This document shows, piece by piece, positions 1-56,869 of a DNA stretch of 64,000 nt (positions are counted from its first letter, which is position 1; every line of letters starts with the position of its first letter). Made by a program: the position numbers and the translations under genes. Source of the DNA: Chrysomallon squamiferum (Eukaryota > Mollusca > Gastropoda > Neomphalida > Peltospiridae); NCBI GenBank assembly GCA_012295275.1, contig CM022667.1, forward strand, positions 5,340,708 to 5,404,707, read 5' to 3'. The notes beneath the pieces were generated by a model that saw only the letters and a list, made by a program, of their open reading frames with translations, ran no database searches and had not been told where the DNA came from.

Positions 1-1256
1 TACTACTACTGCTGTTACTACTATTACTACTAGTATATATATTTTTATATTACTGATAATTTACATACATGTTACGATTACAATTTGTAGTATTGTAAGA
101 AAGCGGATGTTTTCCATATTATGATTTCATGTCATCATCTGAAAAATAAAAGTTCAATAAAGACATTATCTTTTCTGTAAGAAACACGTATATATTTATT
201 TTTGAATTTTTGTTTTCTGCTTCGTCTGTACTGAATGTATGTATCGCATTTATCTTGACGCAAATGTCGATATAAAAAAGATAATTATTATTCATTGAAT
301 ATGTTCGTTTAATTAATTAATGTATTATTGTTGTTGTTGTTGTTATTATTATTATTATTATTATTATTTAGACATCTTTATCACTTTTAATTAGTTTGAA
401 CTGTTAAATGCTATTTATTTATATGAGCCCAGTTTCTAGAACCATATACAGTTTGTTGTATTATATTGAAGACATAATCTTAATTTCTCCCTCTGGTTGG
501 TATTGCTGAAGTTGTGAGTAACTATATTAAAATACTGGTCAAATTTACTCTTGTTGAAACTATTCTTCAGTTACAATACTTCATGTATTCCAAATTTTAT
601 AGTTATAAAATGAGCACTTTTATTTAATATGAATTACAACTTTATTATTATGTAGACAATTAGTTAAGTATCTGTGATTGTTAAAAAGGTCAAACAGATG
701 CAACTTTAGCCAACACTATATTTTGTGCTCCTTCTTTTAATATAAACAGAGATATCGTATATAATGATCGGGTGAAAAACAGATTGTCAGGTTGAACAGT
801 ATAATATTTTATTTAAGAAAACGTACCGTACTTACGACAGAGTCAAATCAGGAAAAATAATAATGTGTTACAAGTAGTAAACAAAGGATTTATGTCAGAT
901 AACTTTTTAAAAACACCAACAACAACACCAACATCATCTGCCGATTATTCATAGACAGTCTTCGCCTGCTAATCGTCTTAGGCAGTGGTCGCAGTTGCCT
1001 GACGTCAGCTGATGTTGCAATGTATTTATAAAATGTTCTGATCGGTATGTAACGTATTAAAGAATATTAGGTTTCGACGAGCATTCTTCCAGCAGACGTT
1101 GTAATATCGTCATCGATTGCGTCACAGACTTGTGTGCTACCGGCAGTGACGTTATTTCCTTTTATAAATCATTGTCTTGCAGAATAAAACTGTAAACGAT
1201 TTTCGATCGATGCTGAATTGACAGATTTATACAAAAATAGATCAATCAATCAATAA

Positions 1257-1317
<61 letters not shown>

Positions 1318-1870
1318 GCAACAAAAACTTTCCCAATAAAATAAATATAACACATTATTCTTGACACATGATATCTGATAGAAAAGAAAAACAGAAGACA
1401 GAAATATTATAATTTTTATATACTGACTTCTCTGAAAATATCTCTTGAAAAGTCGAAATATATGTATTGAAATAAATATATATTTCTTGTTTTCATTTTG
1501 TTTCTAATATTTTGTATTACTATTATGTATTTATATGTGTCTGTCTTTTACTATTTTGATTATTATGAATATTTATTATTATTATTTTTTTTTACATTTA
1601 TTACAACAGTCAGACAAATGAATTTTTCAAAACTTTTAAACAATTGATGAACAAGAATAACACAAGGAAGAATTATTATTATTATTTATTATTATTATTA
1701 TTATTTTATTAGTGGAGAAAAAAAGCAGTGCTGTTCAATCTGAGAAAACAAATGCATGTTGTCGGATCTAGTAAAACATAAATATAATAGTAATATAGCA
1801 TGTTTGTATTGGGTTATCTTTCTAAATTTTATTAAAAATAAAAATAACAATAAGAAAAACAAGAACAAAA

Positions 1871-1925
<55 letters not shown>

Positions 1926-2700
1926 TAAACAATACATAAAATAAAATAAATATATAATTAATAAAGAAAGATAATAATAATAATAATAATTATGATAATA
2001 ATATTAATAAAAACAAACTACAGCAAAAATAAATAAATAAGTAGAAATGAAAGTCTTCACATAATGCTAAATTATGAACTTACGTTAAATATAATATTTC
2101 ATTATTTGCAATAACTAAATTATTATTGAAATATAATTTTAAATCAAGCATAACATAAAATAATAATAACAAAAATAATAAATAAAACAAATAATATAGA
2201 ATAAAATAAGAACATAGAAAAAAAGAAGAAAAAAAACGAGAAAGGAAAGAAAAATGGGGAAAAGTTTTGTACTGTTAAAAGAAAATTCAATTATTCTTAA
2301 GTAAATAAATAAATAAATAAAAAATATATTACTAAAGACCCATTTTTGTTTTTCAAATCCACGTTGCAAATATATGTAATTACATTTTATTTCTAATATT
2401 TTAAAGTGTTCAGTCTAATGTATTAATTATTTCAAACAATTTTGGAATGTTGTTCAAATATCTCTTTCCCAGTGCTACTGTAATAATTTAACATAATGCT
2501 CACAATTGTGTTTACATCCATTTTATTATGTTTTAGTCCACGTCTTTACATAATTATTTTAGTGTATTATTTAACATATTTACTTGTAAAGGCTGATAAT
2601 GATGATGATAATGATGATGATGGAGAATATAATAATATAAACCATATGTGCTTGCATTTCTATTAAATTGCAATAAAATGTATTTCTAGAATGCTACTCA
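1..2700. other. Intergenic, no gene recognised
   Basis: I find no exon of the receptor family and no convincing other coding region here. The stretch holds (TTG/TTA)n near 330-369, (AAT)n at 1254-1314, (AAAT)n at 1870-1912 and other A/T-rich simple sequence. AATAAA at about 147 and 157 could be the 3' end of a gene upstream of the window. A CRE-like palindrome TGACGTCA at 1000-1007 and TGACGTTA near 1147 resemble the promoter motifs of the cluster, but nothing downstream of them matches the conserved module. Confidence 0.5.
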
Positions 2701-2819
2701 GAACACATTGAAAAACAAAAGTATATTAAAACAAAAAATGAAATGGTAAATTTAACGTCCATCGATATTATTTTCGGTTACTTTCTGAAAGATTTCACTT
2801 TCAAGATTAATCAGTAAAA

Positions 2820-3045
2820 ACAAATGACGTCATCATCATTAGCCCATACAATTATGACGAAGACCATTAACTGATGGTAGCGTATGGTCGAAGCTGCTTT
2901 TTATTTACAGTATATTTTTTTGTCGAAAAATAGGCATCAGAAACAACTGAAAAAGAAAACTGTTAACAGAAGAAATTGAAGTGGAAAAATACATCAGTAC
3001 CTTCTGGGTTTGTTCTTCGTATTTTCTTATATAGATCTTTTATAA
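2820..3045 (+). promoter_or_regulatory. Gene 1 upstream module (CRE-like + TATA-like)
   Basis: TGACGTCA at 2825-2832 is followed about 25 nt later by ATGACGA, then a GTAGCG...GTCGAAG block, a GAAGTGGAAAAA block and a TTTTATAAC TATA-like site near 3035. The same order of blocks is found upstream of the other three genes at 22.56, 43.89 and 56.88 kb, with clear similarity only in this segment. Promoter/first-exon function is inferred from that conservation and position. Confidence 0.5.
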
Positions 3046-3404
3046 CATCTATACTACAGATGTTACAATTACGCTCATTTCCACGAATCTTCTCTTTCGA
3101 AATTCTAAGTTTTGTTAACCATATGCATCTCCAAATATTCTTGACAAATAAGTGTAAAATTTGCCTTACAAAGTCATGCAAGTAAACTTACATATGCATT
3201 CGATAGCTCATTTATTTACATTTATTTCTCCCAAGTTTCATTGAAATTTAACGTTGCGAACATCGTTTGTTCGATTGAGAACGATGTTGAACGCAACGCT
3301 GATATGGAAATGGACGTCGCTGCTTGAGGTAATTTTTCTGTTTTTGTTGATGTGTCCTTTGGCTTCAACTAAATAAAAAGTTGTTTATGCTTCTCTTTTA
3401 TACA

Positions 3405-3500
3405 TTTTTAAGCAGATATGGACATTTGTGTCATATTTTTTCTTTTTCTTTTTCTTCATTTTTAAGCAGATATGGACATTTGTGTCATATTTTTTCTTTT

Positions 3501-3533
<33 letters not shown>
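3405..3533. repeat. Direct duplication of ~57 bp plus poly-T
   Basis: The segment beginning TTTTTAAGCAGATATGGACA occurs twice in immediate succession (about 3403 and 3459), each copy ending in T-rich TTTTTCTTTTTC sequence, followed by a run of about 30 T. A poly-A run lies at 3810-3866. It sits in the 5' intron of gene 1. Confidence 0.7.
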
Positions 3534-3537
<4 letters not shown>

Positions 3538-3696
3538 ATCAGTATTTAGTCAATTGACATAATACAGTAGGAAAAATAAAAATAAAATAAAATAAGAAAA
3601 AAGTAAAGACATAAAAATCAGGTACATTCTCCAGTCTGAAATTGCCATAATTCCAGTTTTCATGATATTTCCAAAACGTTCTTAGAGCTGATGTTT

Positions 3697-3731
<35 letters not shown>

Positions 3732-3804
3732 TTTTATTATTATTATTATTATTTTTTTTTGAAGCATACCTATCTATACGCACTTTCATAAGACACAAAA
3801 CAAA

Positions 3805-3869
<65 letters not shown>

Positions 3870-4454
3870 GGTGATTCTGACCATTAATAGGTATACCTGT
3901 CTGAATATTCTGCATATCTTGATTTTTATTTACTGGTACCAATTTAGAGGTTATATTACTATAATTTTTTCCAGTGCATGTATATATGTCACTAGACGCC
4001 GAGTCATTAAGACGGTATACCAAACACTATCTAACCTAACAATCTACAGTTGAAAAAACATTACGTACCTACCAGACGTGACACTTCAGCGCTACAGTCG
4101 TCTTCTTTAACATTACTGTTCAATAAAATCTTTATTTTATAATTCTCAAACGTCGAATAATTATATGAAGACTTTGTATTTTGGTCTACTCACCAAAATT
4201 ATATGTAAAGAAAAAATATGTTCAGTAATTATATATTATATAACGTACTACCATCTCCCAAAACAAAAGCCTTAATAATAAACAAACACAGTGTTTAAAC
4301 TAAGGGGAGAAACACGAAACTGCATACATGGTGTTCTGAGCTCATTGTTTTCTTTTCTGTCTTTTTCTTTGAAAACAACCATTGATTTGAAAAAAGAAGT
4401 AATTCGTATTTAAAAAAAAGATATGTATATAAAAATATTTCTTTCCGATAACAG

Positions 4455-21568
<17,114 letters not shown>

Positions 21569-21997
21569 GAAGAATAGCTAGAATTTAATGTGTACTTTAT
21601 GGTTTTGTGTGTGAGAGTGCGTCTTTTACAGTGTGCGTTTGGGTCATTATTACGTGTCAGTTTGTTTGTCTACTTTATGTTTTTATGTTTCTCCGTTTGT
21701 ATTATTATTTATGATGATACTACAAATAACATTTCCTTAATGTTACTAATCCATCCTACTTGTTCGGTAGTTATATTTCAGTTTCAACAGTTGATATTAA
21801 TGTTTTTACAGTATAAATCTATGTTATAAAGTGGGTTTTTACTATTAAAAGATTACACACCAAGTTTTCTTGTCATTTTAAATCAGCTCATTCACGAATT
21901 TCATTAGTTTAAAACGTTTGATTTATTGATTGTTTCATTGATTTGTTAAAAGATAGAACCTTAGGAAAGAACGTGCGTGCCGACAGAGATTTCTGAT

Positions 21998-22064
21998 GAT
22001 AATAATAATAATAACAATAATAATAATAATAATAATATTAATAATAATAATAATAATAATAATG

Positions 22065-22151
<87 letters not shown>
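21998..22151. repeat. (AAT)n tract
   Basis: About 150 nt of AAT repeats with few interruptions, downstream of gene 1. The homologous but shorter tract is at 43395-43453 in the duplicated copy. Confidence 0.95.
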
Positions 22152-22153
<2 letters not shown>

Positions 22154-22489
22154 TGTAAAATAATATAATTTGTGCAATGATTATTGAAGAAGTAGGATGA
22201 AAAAGAAAATTTGTGATCAATCTTATAAGTACTTTATGCTGTCCGCCGTATTCCAGTATAACGTGAAATCAAAATTCCAAAGAATGGACTATCACAGATG
22301 CAGTAGTATCCAAACTGAATCAGTCTCCATTAAAAAAAAAAAAAAAAAAACAAAAATGAAATGTTATGGTGATTTCAATAAATTTATAAATAATAGAAAT
22401 GCATTTTAAAACGAAATTTAAAGAACTTATTTTTTTTTTTAGTTTATATTTAATATAGATGAATAAAACAATAAAACAAATAAAAATAA

Positions 22490-22790
22490 AAAAGGTCAAA
22501 TTAGCGTCCATCAGTTATATTGTGGTAGACCGCAGTGTTCAACACTGATCTACGAAAAGAAAATGACGTCATTACTATTAATACGCAAACTAGTGACGTT
22601 ATCGATAAAGGTATTCTAGCGTCCACCAGTGGGTTATTGTGTGACATCTAAAGTTGCAGGTACGTAACACGCCCATCAGAAGAAGTGGAGAAAAGTATTA
22701 GCAGAACAAGAAGGAGGGGCAGATACTTCGGTTTCTTGCTGGGTTTGCTCTTCACATTAATTTTTCTGATATTGGTCTTATAAATACAAA
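22490..22790 (+). promoter_or_regulatory. Gene 2 upstream module (CRE-like + TATA-like)
   Basis: TGACGTCA at 22564-22571 and TGACGTTATCG about 21 nt further, then CTAGCGTCCACCAG, GGTTATTGTGTGACATC, ACGTAACACGCCCAT, GTGGAGAAAAGTAT and a TTATAAAT TATA-like site near 22778. Order and wording are shared with genes 3 and 4 and partly with gene 1. A further TGACGTCA is at 23481-23488. Confidence 0.6.
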
Positions 22791-24700
<1,910 letters not shown>

Positions 24701-24716
24701 ACTATCTCTACACCAG

Positions 24717-24736
24717 AATATTTGAAGAACTTAAGC
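24717..24736 (+). pseudogene. Gene 2 relic of the post-signal mini-exon
   Basis: CACCAG then a 20-nt piece reading xYLKNLS before GTGAGT. It resembles CLKNLTA (4796-4816) but is 20 nt, so it would leave phase 0 instead of 1. Same in gene 3 at 45923-45942. It suggests that the original signal-peptide exon pair was lost. Confidence 0.45.
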
Positions 24737-24832
24737 GTGAGTAAAAAAATAAAATAAATATATATATATGGAGAAAATTTTATCATAATTCATCTGACGA
24801 AAGTTACATTGCAGTCATCAATTCGGCAGATC

Positions 24833-40397
<15,565 letters not shown>

Positions 40398-41845
40398 GAT
40401 AGTGACGTTTCTCAATAATATAAATGAAATACTTTAAAACGATGTTTTATTTGTTGTCAATTTCAAATAGATGTGTGTGCTTCTTTTGTGTTTGTTAATT
40501 TAATGTATATTTTTATTTAGTATATGCGATTGTTTCTTTGAGTGTATGTGATGGGAATTACCAGTGTGTGTGTATGTGTGATGTCTGAATGTGTGTGTGT
40601 ATGTGTTTTCTGCTAATATTACAAGATGACAATGGGAGACGGCGCTTGACAATGAATGCATAATACATATATTTTAAACATTAATGAAATTAGCTAATAA
40701 TTACACACATATAGTCTGAAGTAAAATGTTATTAACTGATTAAAACTGTGTATACCGCTTGATTATTTGAACTTATCTACACAAGTAAATAGGTACATAT
40801 GATAAGAAGACATTTCAGCACCTGTCAAATAATACATTGACGGTTCATACACAGATGTCATCTGCACAAAAGTAATATGCACACAATACTTTGTGATATT
40901 CAAGAAATGTGTGATTTAATGTTGTACAAAAATGTAGAGTTAAAATGACTAACCTAAGACAGCGAGAAATTTTGAATACATGTCTGTGGTTTAGTTCCCT
41001 GTTATAATTATTTTAATGATAAGTAAAGTGGGTTTAATTATTGATCTTATATCTAATCTAGTTATGTATTTGTAATTTTTTGTCATGGCTTGAAGTTAAT
41101 TGTTGACTGCGACCTAATTTAGTATACGTCTTTTTAAGTATAATTTATTTACAGTCTGTAGTTCTGGTTATTGTTATATGCGAAGTTATTAACAATGTTT
41201 AATTGAAAAATATCCTGATGATTTTGGTTTTAATTCCTTTATTCACATCTGAATCGTAAATTACTTTTTCACTTTATGTCGGAAAGTTGAACTGTTGTAT
41301 TAAAAATAAGTTATATTTTCAGAATCATACTTCAGTTGCATATACAAAATATAAACTGTTTAATATATTTATTAAGCTATCTCTCAGACGTTTAATCATC
41401 TGCCTTGTTTACTAGTCACTGATTTGGGATCGACGTTGTGATCTCTCACAATGCTTCGTGGTCACAAATCGGCCTAAAACGAAGCAAAACTATCCTCCTA
41501 ATTTCCAGTCAATTCGACTTTTGATCTAATTCGTGCTAACATGTTATCCCATTCCCAAGATCTCACTAGAAAAAGCATGATATCGACCAAAGCGATGTCC
41601 ATGGTTACCGCTATGTATTGTACAGTCACACTTCTGTCATTGTTTACCTCCCATCAATCATATGCTTATTTGTCATACAGCTTATAACAACACAGGTCAA
41701 GGTTTAGTGCACACTGAATCCTCTGCTCGTTACTCAGATAAAAAATGGTTTGATCCAACATTGTTGTATATTGTATGTCTAACGGCAATAAATAAATGAA
41801 AGAAAGGCTTATAATTATTTATACATTTTATTTCATGCAGATAAT
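40398..41845. other. Gene 2 3' flank, no gene
   Basis: 3'UTR and intergenic DNA, duplicated downstream of gene 3 (54.75-56.0 kb). AATAAA at about 41787. Moderately complex sequence without an open frame I can support. Confidence 0.5.
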
Positions 41846-41849
41846 TTGA

Positions 41850-42990
41850 TCACTTCAGTTTCAGTAGATAGCCTACCGCATCTAAGAACTCGAGGGGCGT
41901 CTAGACTGTCTGCTGTAATTGATGTTTCAGTCTATCTAGTCTGTTTTCCATATCTCTGTATACACGCTTGCGGGATGGAGGAACGGCTCCAAAGTCAATC
42001 TGGGAAATCTTGTCTCTGTCTGCACACTGGATCTTCTTAATAATGTCCACAAATCGATAGATGTTCGGGTGATAGTGTCGAGCCAGTTGTGGAATCCCTT
42101 CATATTGTTGTTGCTGTGTGGCCCATTGGGTTCATGGTGATTCCAGAGCGGCAATGGGAAGCTAACATCATCTTCTAGTTGACGACCATGTGGTCATTGA
42201 ATTCTTCGGCATGAGGAACATTTGGTGTCGACTCCATGGTTTCAATCCATGCGTCTTGAATTTTGTTTTGTGGTAGTAGAGCTAGTCCCTCAGCCATGCG
42301 GATCCACTTTCGGATGAGGAGAACTTTCATATACACCAGTGCAAGTCCCAGCTCCTGCACCTCCCTCCACAACGCCTGACAATAATGGAAGTAACACCCC
42401 GTAACTTGCGCGTTAAGAAACTCTCTCTCAAAAGAACGAATGGCAGCTAACTCGAACTTTGGTCTTGAGTTGATTGAACAGTCTGCAGTAGGTGGCTACT
42501 TGTCTGTTGCGCAGCAAGGCGAGTACTAGCGTGTATGTGGTTGACCCGCTCCTGGCATAAAGAATGTAAACATGATCCCAGAGGTCAGGACATGAAGAAA
42601 AGGTGCCGTCCATACAGATAGTGTCGGCCGAAGTTGTTGATCAGTGGAGAAAATCAGTATCTTATCTGCATTGCCATCAGTAGTCATGATGAAAGGGTGG
42701 CCATCAGCAGTCATTGTCCACTCTCCAGTAAGGTCCACGTCGGATCCTGTCAGTGGAAGTGCAGGGATCTGCTTCCGTCGATGTGTGTACAGTGCGCTGC
42801 TCGTGCTGGGGAATGATGGCAGTACTCGGACTTGATCATATTTGACTATCTCTTCATTGTAAAGAGCATTCAACGGTGTTGTATCTTCTCTGGCGCGCTT
42901 TCACATAGTGCTGAGTAACTTCAGACGCTCTGAATGTTGTGGTGGGTGGGTGTCGTCAGTGATGTTGCTGACTTAATCACCAACGGTACT
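41850..42990 (-). pseudogene. MULE (Mutator-like) transposase relic
   Basis: Minus-strand pieces in order: 42873-42526 with YDQVRVLPSFPSTSSALYTH and ADGHPFIMTTDGNADKILIF; 42613-42428 with the MULE core MDGTFSSCPDLWDHVYILYA and PLVFALL-like LVLALLRNRQVATYCRLF; a different frame near 42440-42380 with FELAAIRSFEREFLNAQV and TGCYFHYCQALWREV; 42372-42175 with RMAEGLALLPQNKIQDAW and EEFNDHMV; 42154-41936 with PLWNHHEPNGPHSNN and GFHNWLD. These match the order of a MULE transposase domain. Frameshifts break it into at least four frames, and the segment with the second catalytic Asp (normally before FE) is missing. Inactive. Confidence 0.8.
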
Positions 42991-43039
42991 GCATCTTCCA
43001 TTGCACGTCCTGATGACACATTTCCAGTGAATACAGCTT

Positions 43040-43398
43040 GTTTGTCTAGTTTCTATTTTTATGTTTCTCTGTTTGTATTATTATTTATGATGATACTGAA
43101 TATAACATTTCCTTCATGTTACTAATCCATCCTACTTGTTCGGTAATTACATTTCAGTTTCAGCAGCTGATATTAATGTTTTTATAGTAAAACTCTTTCT
43201 TACAAAGTGGGTTTTTACTATAAATAGATTACATACAAATTTTGTTGTCATTTTAAATGAACTTTCAATCTCATTCACGAATGTTGTTAGTGTAAAACGT
43301 TTAATTTATTGATTGCTTCATTGATTTGTTAAAAAATATTCTCATGAAAAGAATCTTAAAAAAGAGCATGCATGCCGACAGAAACTTCTCATAATAAA

Positions 43399-43453
<55 letters not shown>

Positions 43454-43830
43454 TATAAGTTGTTTAATGATTATTGGAGAAGTACGATGAAAAAGAAAGT
43501 TTCTATACAGTCCATAACTGTAACACCCCATAACTTGCGCGTTAAGAAACTCTCTCTCAAAAGCACGAATGGCAGCCGTATTCCACTATAAATAAAAAAT
43601 AAAAATTCCAAAGAATGGACTATCACAGATGCACTAGTATCCAAACTGCATCAATATACATTAAAGAAAAAAAAAATATGTTATGGTGGGCCATCTTTGG
43701 AGATTTCAATAAATTTATAAATAATAGAAATGCATTTTAAAACGAGATTTAAAGAACATTTTTTTTTTTTTAGTTTGTATTTAATATAGATAAATAAAAC
43801 AATAAAAAAAAAAAAAAAAAAAGGTCAAAT
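43040..43830. other. Start of segmental duplicate of 21.66-22.5 kb
   Basis: From about 43040 the sequence matches the 3'UTR of gene 1 (21.66 kb on), without its coding part. It contains (AAT)n at 43395-43453 and, at 43519-43577, a 60-bp fragment identical in most positions to 42391-42450 inside the MULE relic. Confidence 0.75.
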
Positions 43831-44115
43831 TAGCGTCCATCAGTTATATTGTGGTAGACCGCAGTGTTCAACACTGATCTACGAAAAGAAAATGACGTCA
43901 TTACCATTAGTACGCAAACTAGTGACGTTATCGATAACGGTATTCTAGCGTCCACCAGTGGGTTATTGTGTGACATCTAAAGTTGCAGGTACGTAACACG
44001 CCCATCAGAAGAAGTGGAGAAAAGTATTAGCAGAACAAGAAGAAGGGGCAGATACTTCGATTTCTTGCTGGGTTTGCTCTTCACATTAATTTTTCTGATA
44101 TTGGTCTTATAAATA
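43830..44115 (+). promoter_or_regulatory. Gene 3 upstream module (CRE-like + TATA-like)
   Basis: TGACGTCA at 43893-43900 and TGACGTTATCG 21 nt later, then the same blocks as gene 2 and a TTATAAAT site near 44108. A second TGACGTCA lies at 44711-44718, again as in gene 2. Confidence 0.6.
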
Positions 44116-45900
44116 CAAATAAGAAACTCATAATTTGCATACATGTTACTATAGATTTTAGAAAAAGAACACTTGTTTTAACGAAAGAGAGTGAAAAATG
44201 AATTTTTAACTCATTTCTGTCTTTATATACGGCCTATTGGCGGACCTTTAAAATCATTTTAAGTTTTCAGTTGAAAAACTGGTATCAAGCACTATAATGA
44301 ATGTATCAGAACAGTCATTCAAATAACACAAGATTAATTTGCTTTTTACATGAAAATATCACCTGTAATGGAAATGGAAATTATATATATAAAGAAAGAA
44401 AGAAAGAAAATTATAATGGTTTCAAGTATTGTTTCACAACATGCTCAGAGCTGTCACCTATGAAGTTTTGGCAGAGTAACGTGTCCACATGGTATCTTAT
44501 GAGAATAGTCATTTTCATATTCACGTACTGGTGTGTGTGAACATTTTATTATTATTATTATTATTATTTTATTATTATTATTAATATTATTTTTTTTTTT
44601 TTGTACTTATGTGCGACGTCGTAATAGTATTAAAATAGTAATAATAAAAAAATAACAACAACTAAACAATAATAAAGAAATATGTAGTACGAAACGGGTA
44701 CGAGGTGGTATGACGTCATAGTTATGGAAAATACCAAACAAATCTTTCGATATTTCCTACAGATTCTACTCAATAATGGACGTCTATGTATACGAGGCAT
44801 TGATTATATCAGGTATTTAAAAAAAGAAAAAGAAAGAAACAACAAAATAAAACCAAAAAAAAAAAACCACCGTTAATAATTCATTTAGAATCAATTGCTT
44901 AATGAAGGAAAATATTTGTTTAAAAGTTCGTAAACAGTGACCGGCGTCGAACGCCGCCATCTTGAATCAAACTTATTTAAATTTTCAAACAGGCATCTGG
45001 AGCCATTTAATTTTATAATTTGTTATTTTATATTAACTTTCTTTTTTGTTGGTAATGTTCCAGGTGTCATAACCGAACAGAAAGCAATATTCAGGCGTAG
45101 TCTGTTATTAAATTCGATCGATCTGGAGCCATTTTATATATTTATTTATTTTATTTCATTTTTTTTTTTTTTTTTACCGATTCAAGTTATCATCCCTGTT
45201 GGTCCAAGCTACCAAGTAGGTTCATTCATTCCATAAACTTAACGTCATGTACAAACTATTATGCAATGGTGGTAACTGCCTAATGTCGCAATATCTTTAT
45301 TCTTGATTTGTATTTATAAATAGTATTTTGTGGATTAAATCAATGCAATTATGTTCTTATACTATTTGTTTTAATTTATTTATTTATTTTATTTATTTAT
45401 TTTACTCATTTTTTTATTTTTATTTTTTTTTTTTTTTTATTTTTTTATTATTATTATATTATTATTATTATTATTATTATTGCAGTTTGATACTGTATCC
45501 TAAGTATAGTATATCAGAAAGCATCTACCTTAAAATATATTTATCAGCGAGTTTTTCATAACAAATTGGTCTTATGCTCTTGGATGGTACAACATATTCG
45601 TCTATTTAAAATATGTGTAAACAAAAATGTATTCACAACTGTTTCCTGAGTGTGAATAAACAAGTGTAAATCTGCTACCATCCCACACACAGTAAGGTTA
45701 ATTAATACTTTTGATAGAGATAAAAATATTCATAGTCTTGTATACATGCGTGCTTTGTTTATTTAAAGAACTGAATATTGTTATTCTTATTCTTATCGTC
45801 AATACATTATTTGTATTCACGTGCATGTAATATTACTTGATATAATTTCTATTTCTTCATTCATTACCTAACATTTTCTTTTCATTTTCTGTGTTTTCGA
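44116..45900. other. Gene 3 5' region, no coding exon accepted
   Basis: Copy of 22.79-24.7 kb with small indels, mainly shorter repeats: the (TA)n(GA)n tract is reduced to a few units and the (GTA)n patch after 24.24 kb is lost. No signal-peptide exon of the gene 1/gene 4 kind. Confidence 0.5.
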
Positions 45901-46039
45901 TAAAACACTATCTTTACACCAGAATCTTTGAAGAACTTAAGCGTGAGTAAAAAAAAAAAAAAAATATATATATACAGGAGAAAAGTTTATCATAATTCTT
46001 CTGACGAAAGTTACATTGCAGTCATCAATTCGGCAGATC

Positions 46040-54748
<8,709 letters not shown>

Positions 54749-54913
54749 GATAGTGACGTTTCTCAATAATATAACTGAAATACTTTAAACAGATATTTAA
54801 TTTGTTGTCAATTTCAAATAGATGTGTGTTTTTTCTCTTTGTTTGTTTGTTTGATGTATATTTGTATCTAATGTATGCGACTGTTTCTTTGAGTGTATGT
54901 GTATGGTAATTTT

Positions 54914-54957
<44 letters not shown>

Positions 54958-56860
54958 CTCTTAATATTACAAGACGACAATGGGAGACGACGAGAGACAG
55001 TGAATGCATAATACATATATTTTAAACATTAATGCATTAATAATTACACACATATAGTCTGAAGTAAAATGTTATTAACTGATTAAAACTGTGTATACCG
55101 CTTGGTTATTTGAACTTATCTACACAAGTAAATAGGTACATATGATAAGAAGACATTTCTGCACCTGTCAAATAATACATTGACGTTTAATACACAGATG
55201 TGATGTTCTGCACAAAAGTAATAGGTACACAAAACATCGATCTGGCATTCCCGAATCTGGCAGTGAGATTATAACAAATCTAAATTGCAGATATTCAACA
55301 AATGTGTAAGTTGATGTTATACAAAAATGTTGAGTTAGAATTACTTACCTAAGAGAGCGAGTGATGTTGAATACATGTCTATGGTTTAGTTCCCTGTTAT
55401 AATTATTTTAATGATAAGTAAAGTGGGTTTAATTATTGAACTTATATCGAATCTAGTTATGTATTAATGATTTTGTGTCATGGCTTGAAGTTTATTACTG
55501 ATTGTGACCTAATTTTGTATCTATCTTTTTAACTATAACTTATTTAAAGTCTGTACTTTTGGTTATTGTTATATGCGAAGTTATTAACAATGGTTAAATA
55601 AACATTTCATGATGACTTTGTTTTTAATTCCTTTATTCATATCTGAATCGTAAACTACTCTTTCGCTTTATTTTGATAAGTTGAACTATTGTATTAAAAA
55701 TATGTTATTTTTTTGAGAATCATACTTCAGTTGCATATACAAAATATAAACCGTTTTATTTATTTATTTAGCTATCTCTTGAAGAAACTATTCTTTTATT
55801 CATCTGCCTTGTTTACCAGTGACTGGTAATGGGATCGACGTGGTGAACTCTCACAATGATTTCACCCGTCGTCCAATTCCCAAGATGTCACCAGAAAAAA
55901 ACGTGATATCAGCCAAAGCGAGGTGCATGGTTACCGCTACGTATTGGCCAGTCACGCGTCTGACATTCACGTGATCACCAGCTGGGTCATCTCGACCGTG
56001 AATCATCTCCGCTTAAAATAAGGAACCTAATTCTTTACGGACGAGGAGGAATGAATGCTCATAAAGTGTGTTGACAATCTTCTTGGGGAATTGTGTAGGG
56101 AATTATTCCATTTTCATGCAGCTACCTGATCGTGTGCATTTTTTGCTTTCCCTGTCACAGCTGATTTTCACTGAGTGTCACATGCTAACACGAAACGTTT
56201 AGGATTGAGTTGACAGCCAAATAAGGCTTTATAGAATTCACTTATTTCGCTAAATGTCCAGACTGATGCTGAAAACTTTTATGAACATGTTTTTCTCTGT
56301 CGATATATATCTGTTTATTAATCAAGTGGACGAAAATAACAACAATAACAACACTACTATAATAAATTGAAAAGAAAGCAAAAAATATGTACTGTTGAAA
56401 TCTAATATTAATACAAGCATAATCTAGAGAGAAAAATAGTAACGAAACGAAATAAAATTAAAAAGTAAAAGAAAAAAAACCCCACAAATTATAATGAAAC
56501 ATTCTCAGTAGTCATGCATATTCGCTTACAAACTCGGTCATACTAAATTTAAGACGTTGATGTTAATGTCCGATATCATTTGACATGCACGAGACATTTT
56601 GATTTGACAAGACAAAGCTATTAAGTTGTATGTTGTATGTTGTATGTTTTATGTTGTAATGTTGTAATGTTGTACTGTAATGTGCATGCCTGCCTTCTCA
56701 GTTTGACAATATAATTTATTTCTGATTACTTACTTAGAACATTTGTTTTTTTTCTACCGAAACAAACAAAAAAAAAAAAAAAAAATGAAATGGAAACAGT
56801 CACGTCTCTCGATGCTTGTTACAGTTATATTCTGAACGACCTCAGTTTAAAAATAATAAA
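54749..56860. other. Gene 3 3' flank and intergenic
   Basis: Duplicate of the gene 2 3' flank to about 56.0 kb, with a (GT)n tract at 54915-54955. Beyond that the sequence is unique and A/T-rich. No gene recognised. Confidence 0.5.
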
Positions 56861-56869
56861 AATAATAAT

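Noticed and set aside
1000-1160. TGACGTCA and TGACGTTA as another promoter of the family
   Set aside because: The other ordered blocks of the shared module are missing and no signal-peptide exon follows before the gene 1 module.
21935-22220. Long open frames of Asn, Ile or Tyr and similar runs of Arg/Glu, Ser/Leu elsewhere
   Set aside because: These are translations of (AAT)n, (CT)n, (TA)n, (TCTA)n and poly-A/T tracts, not proteins.
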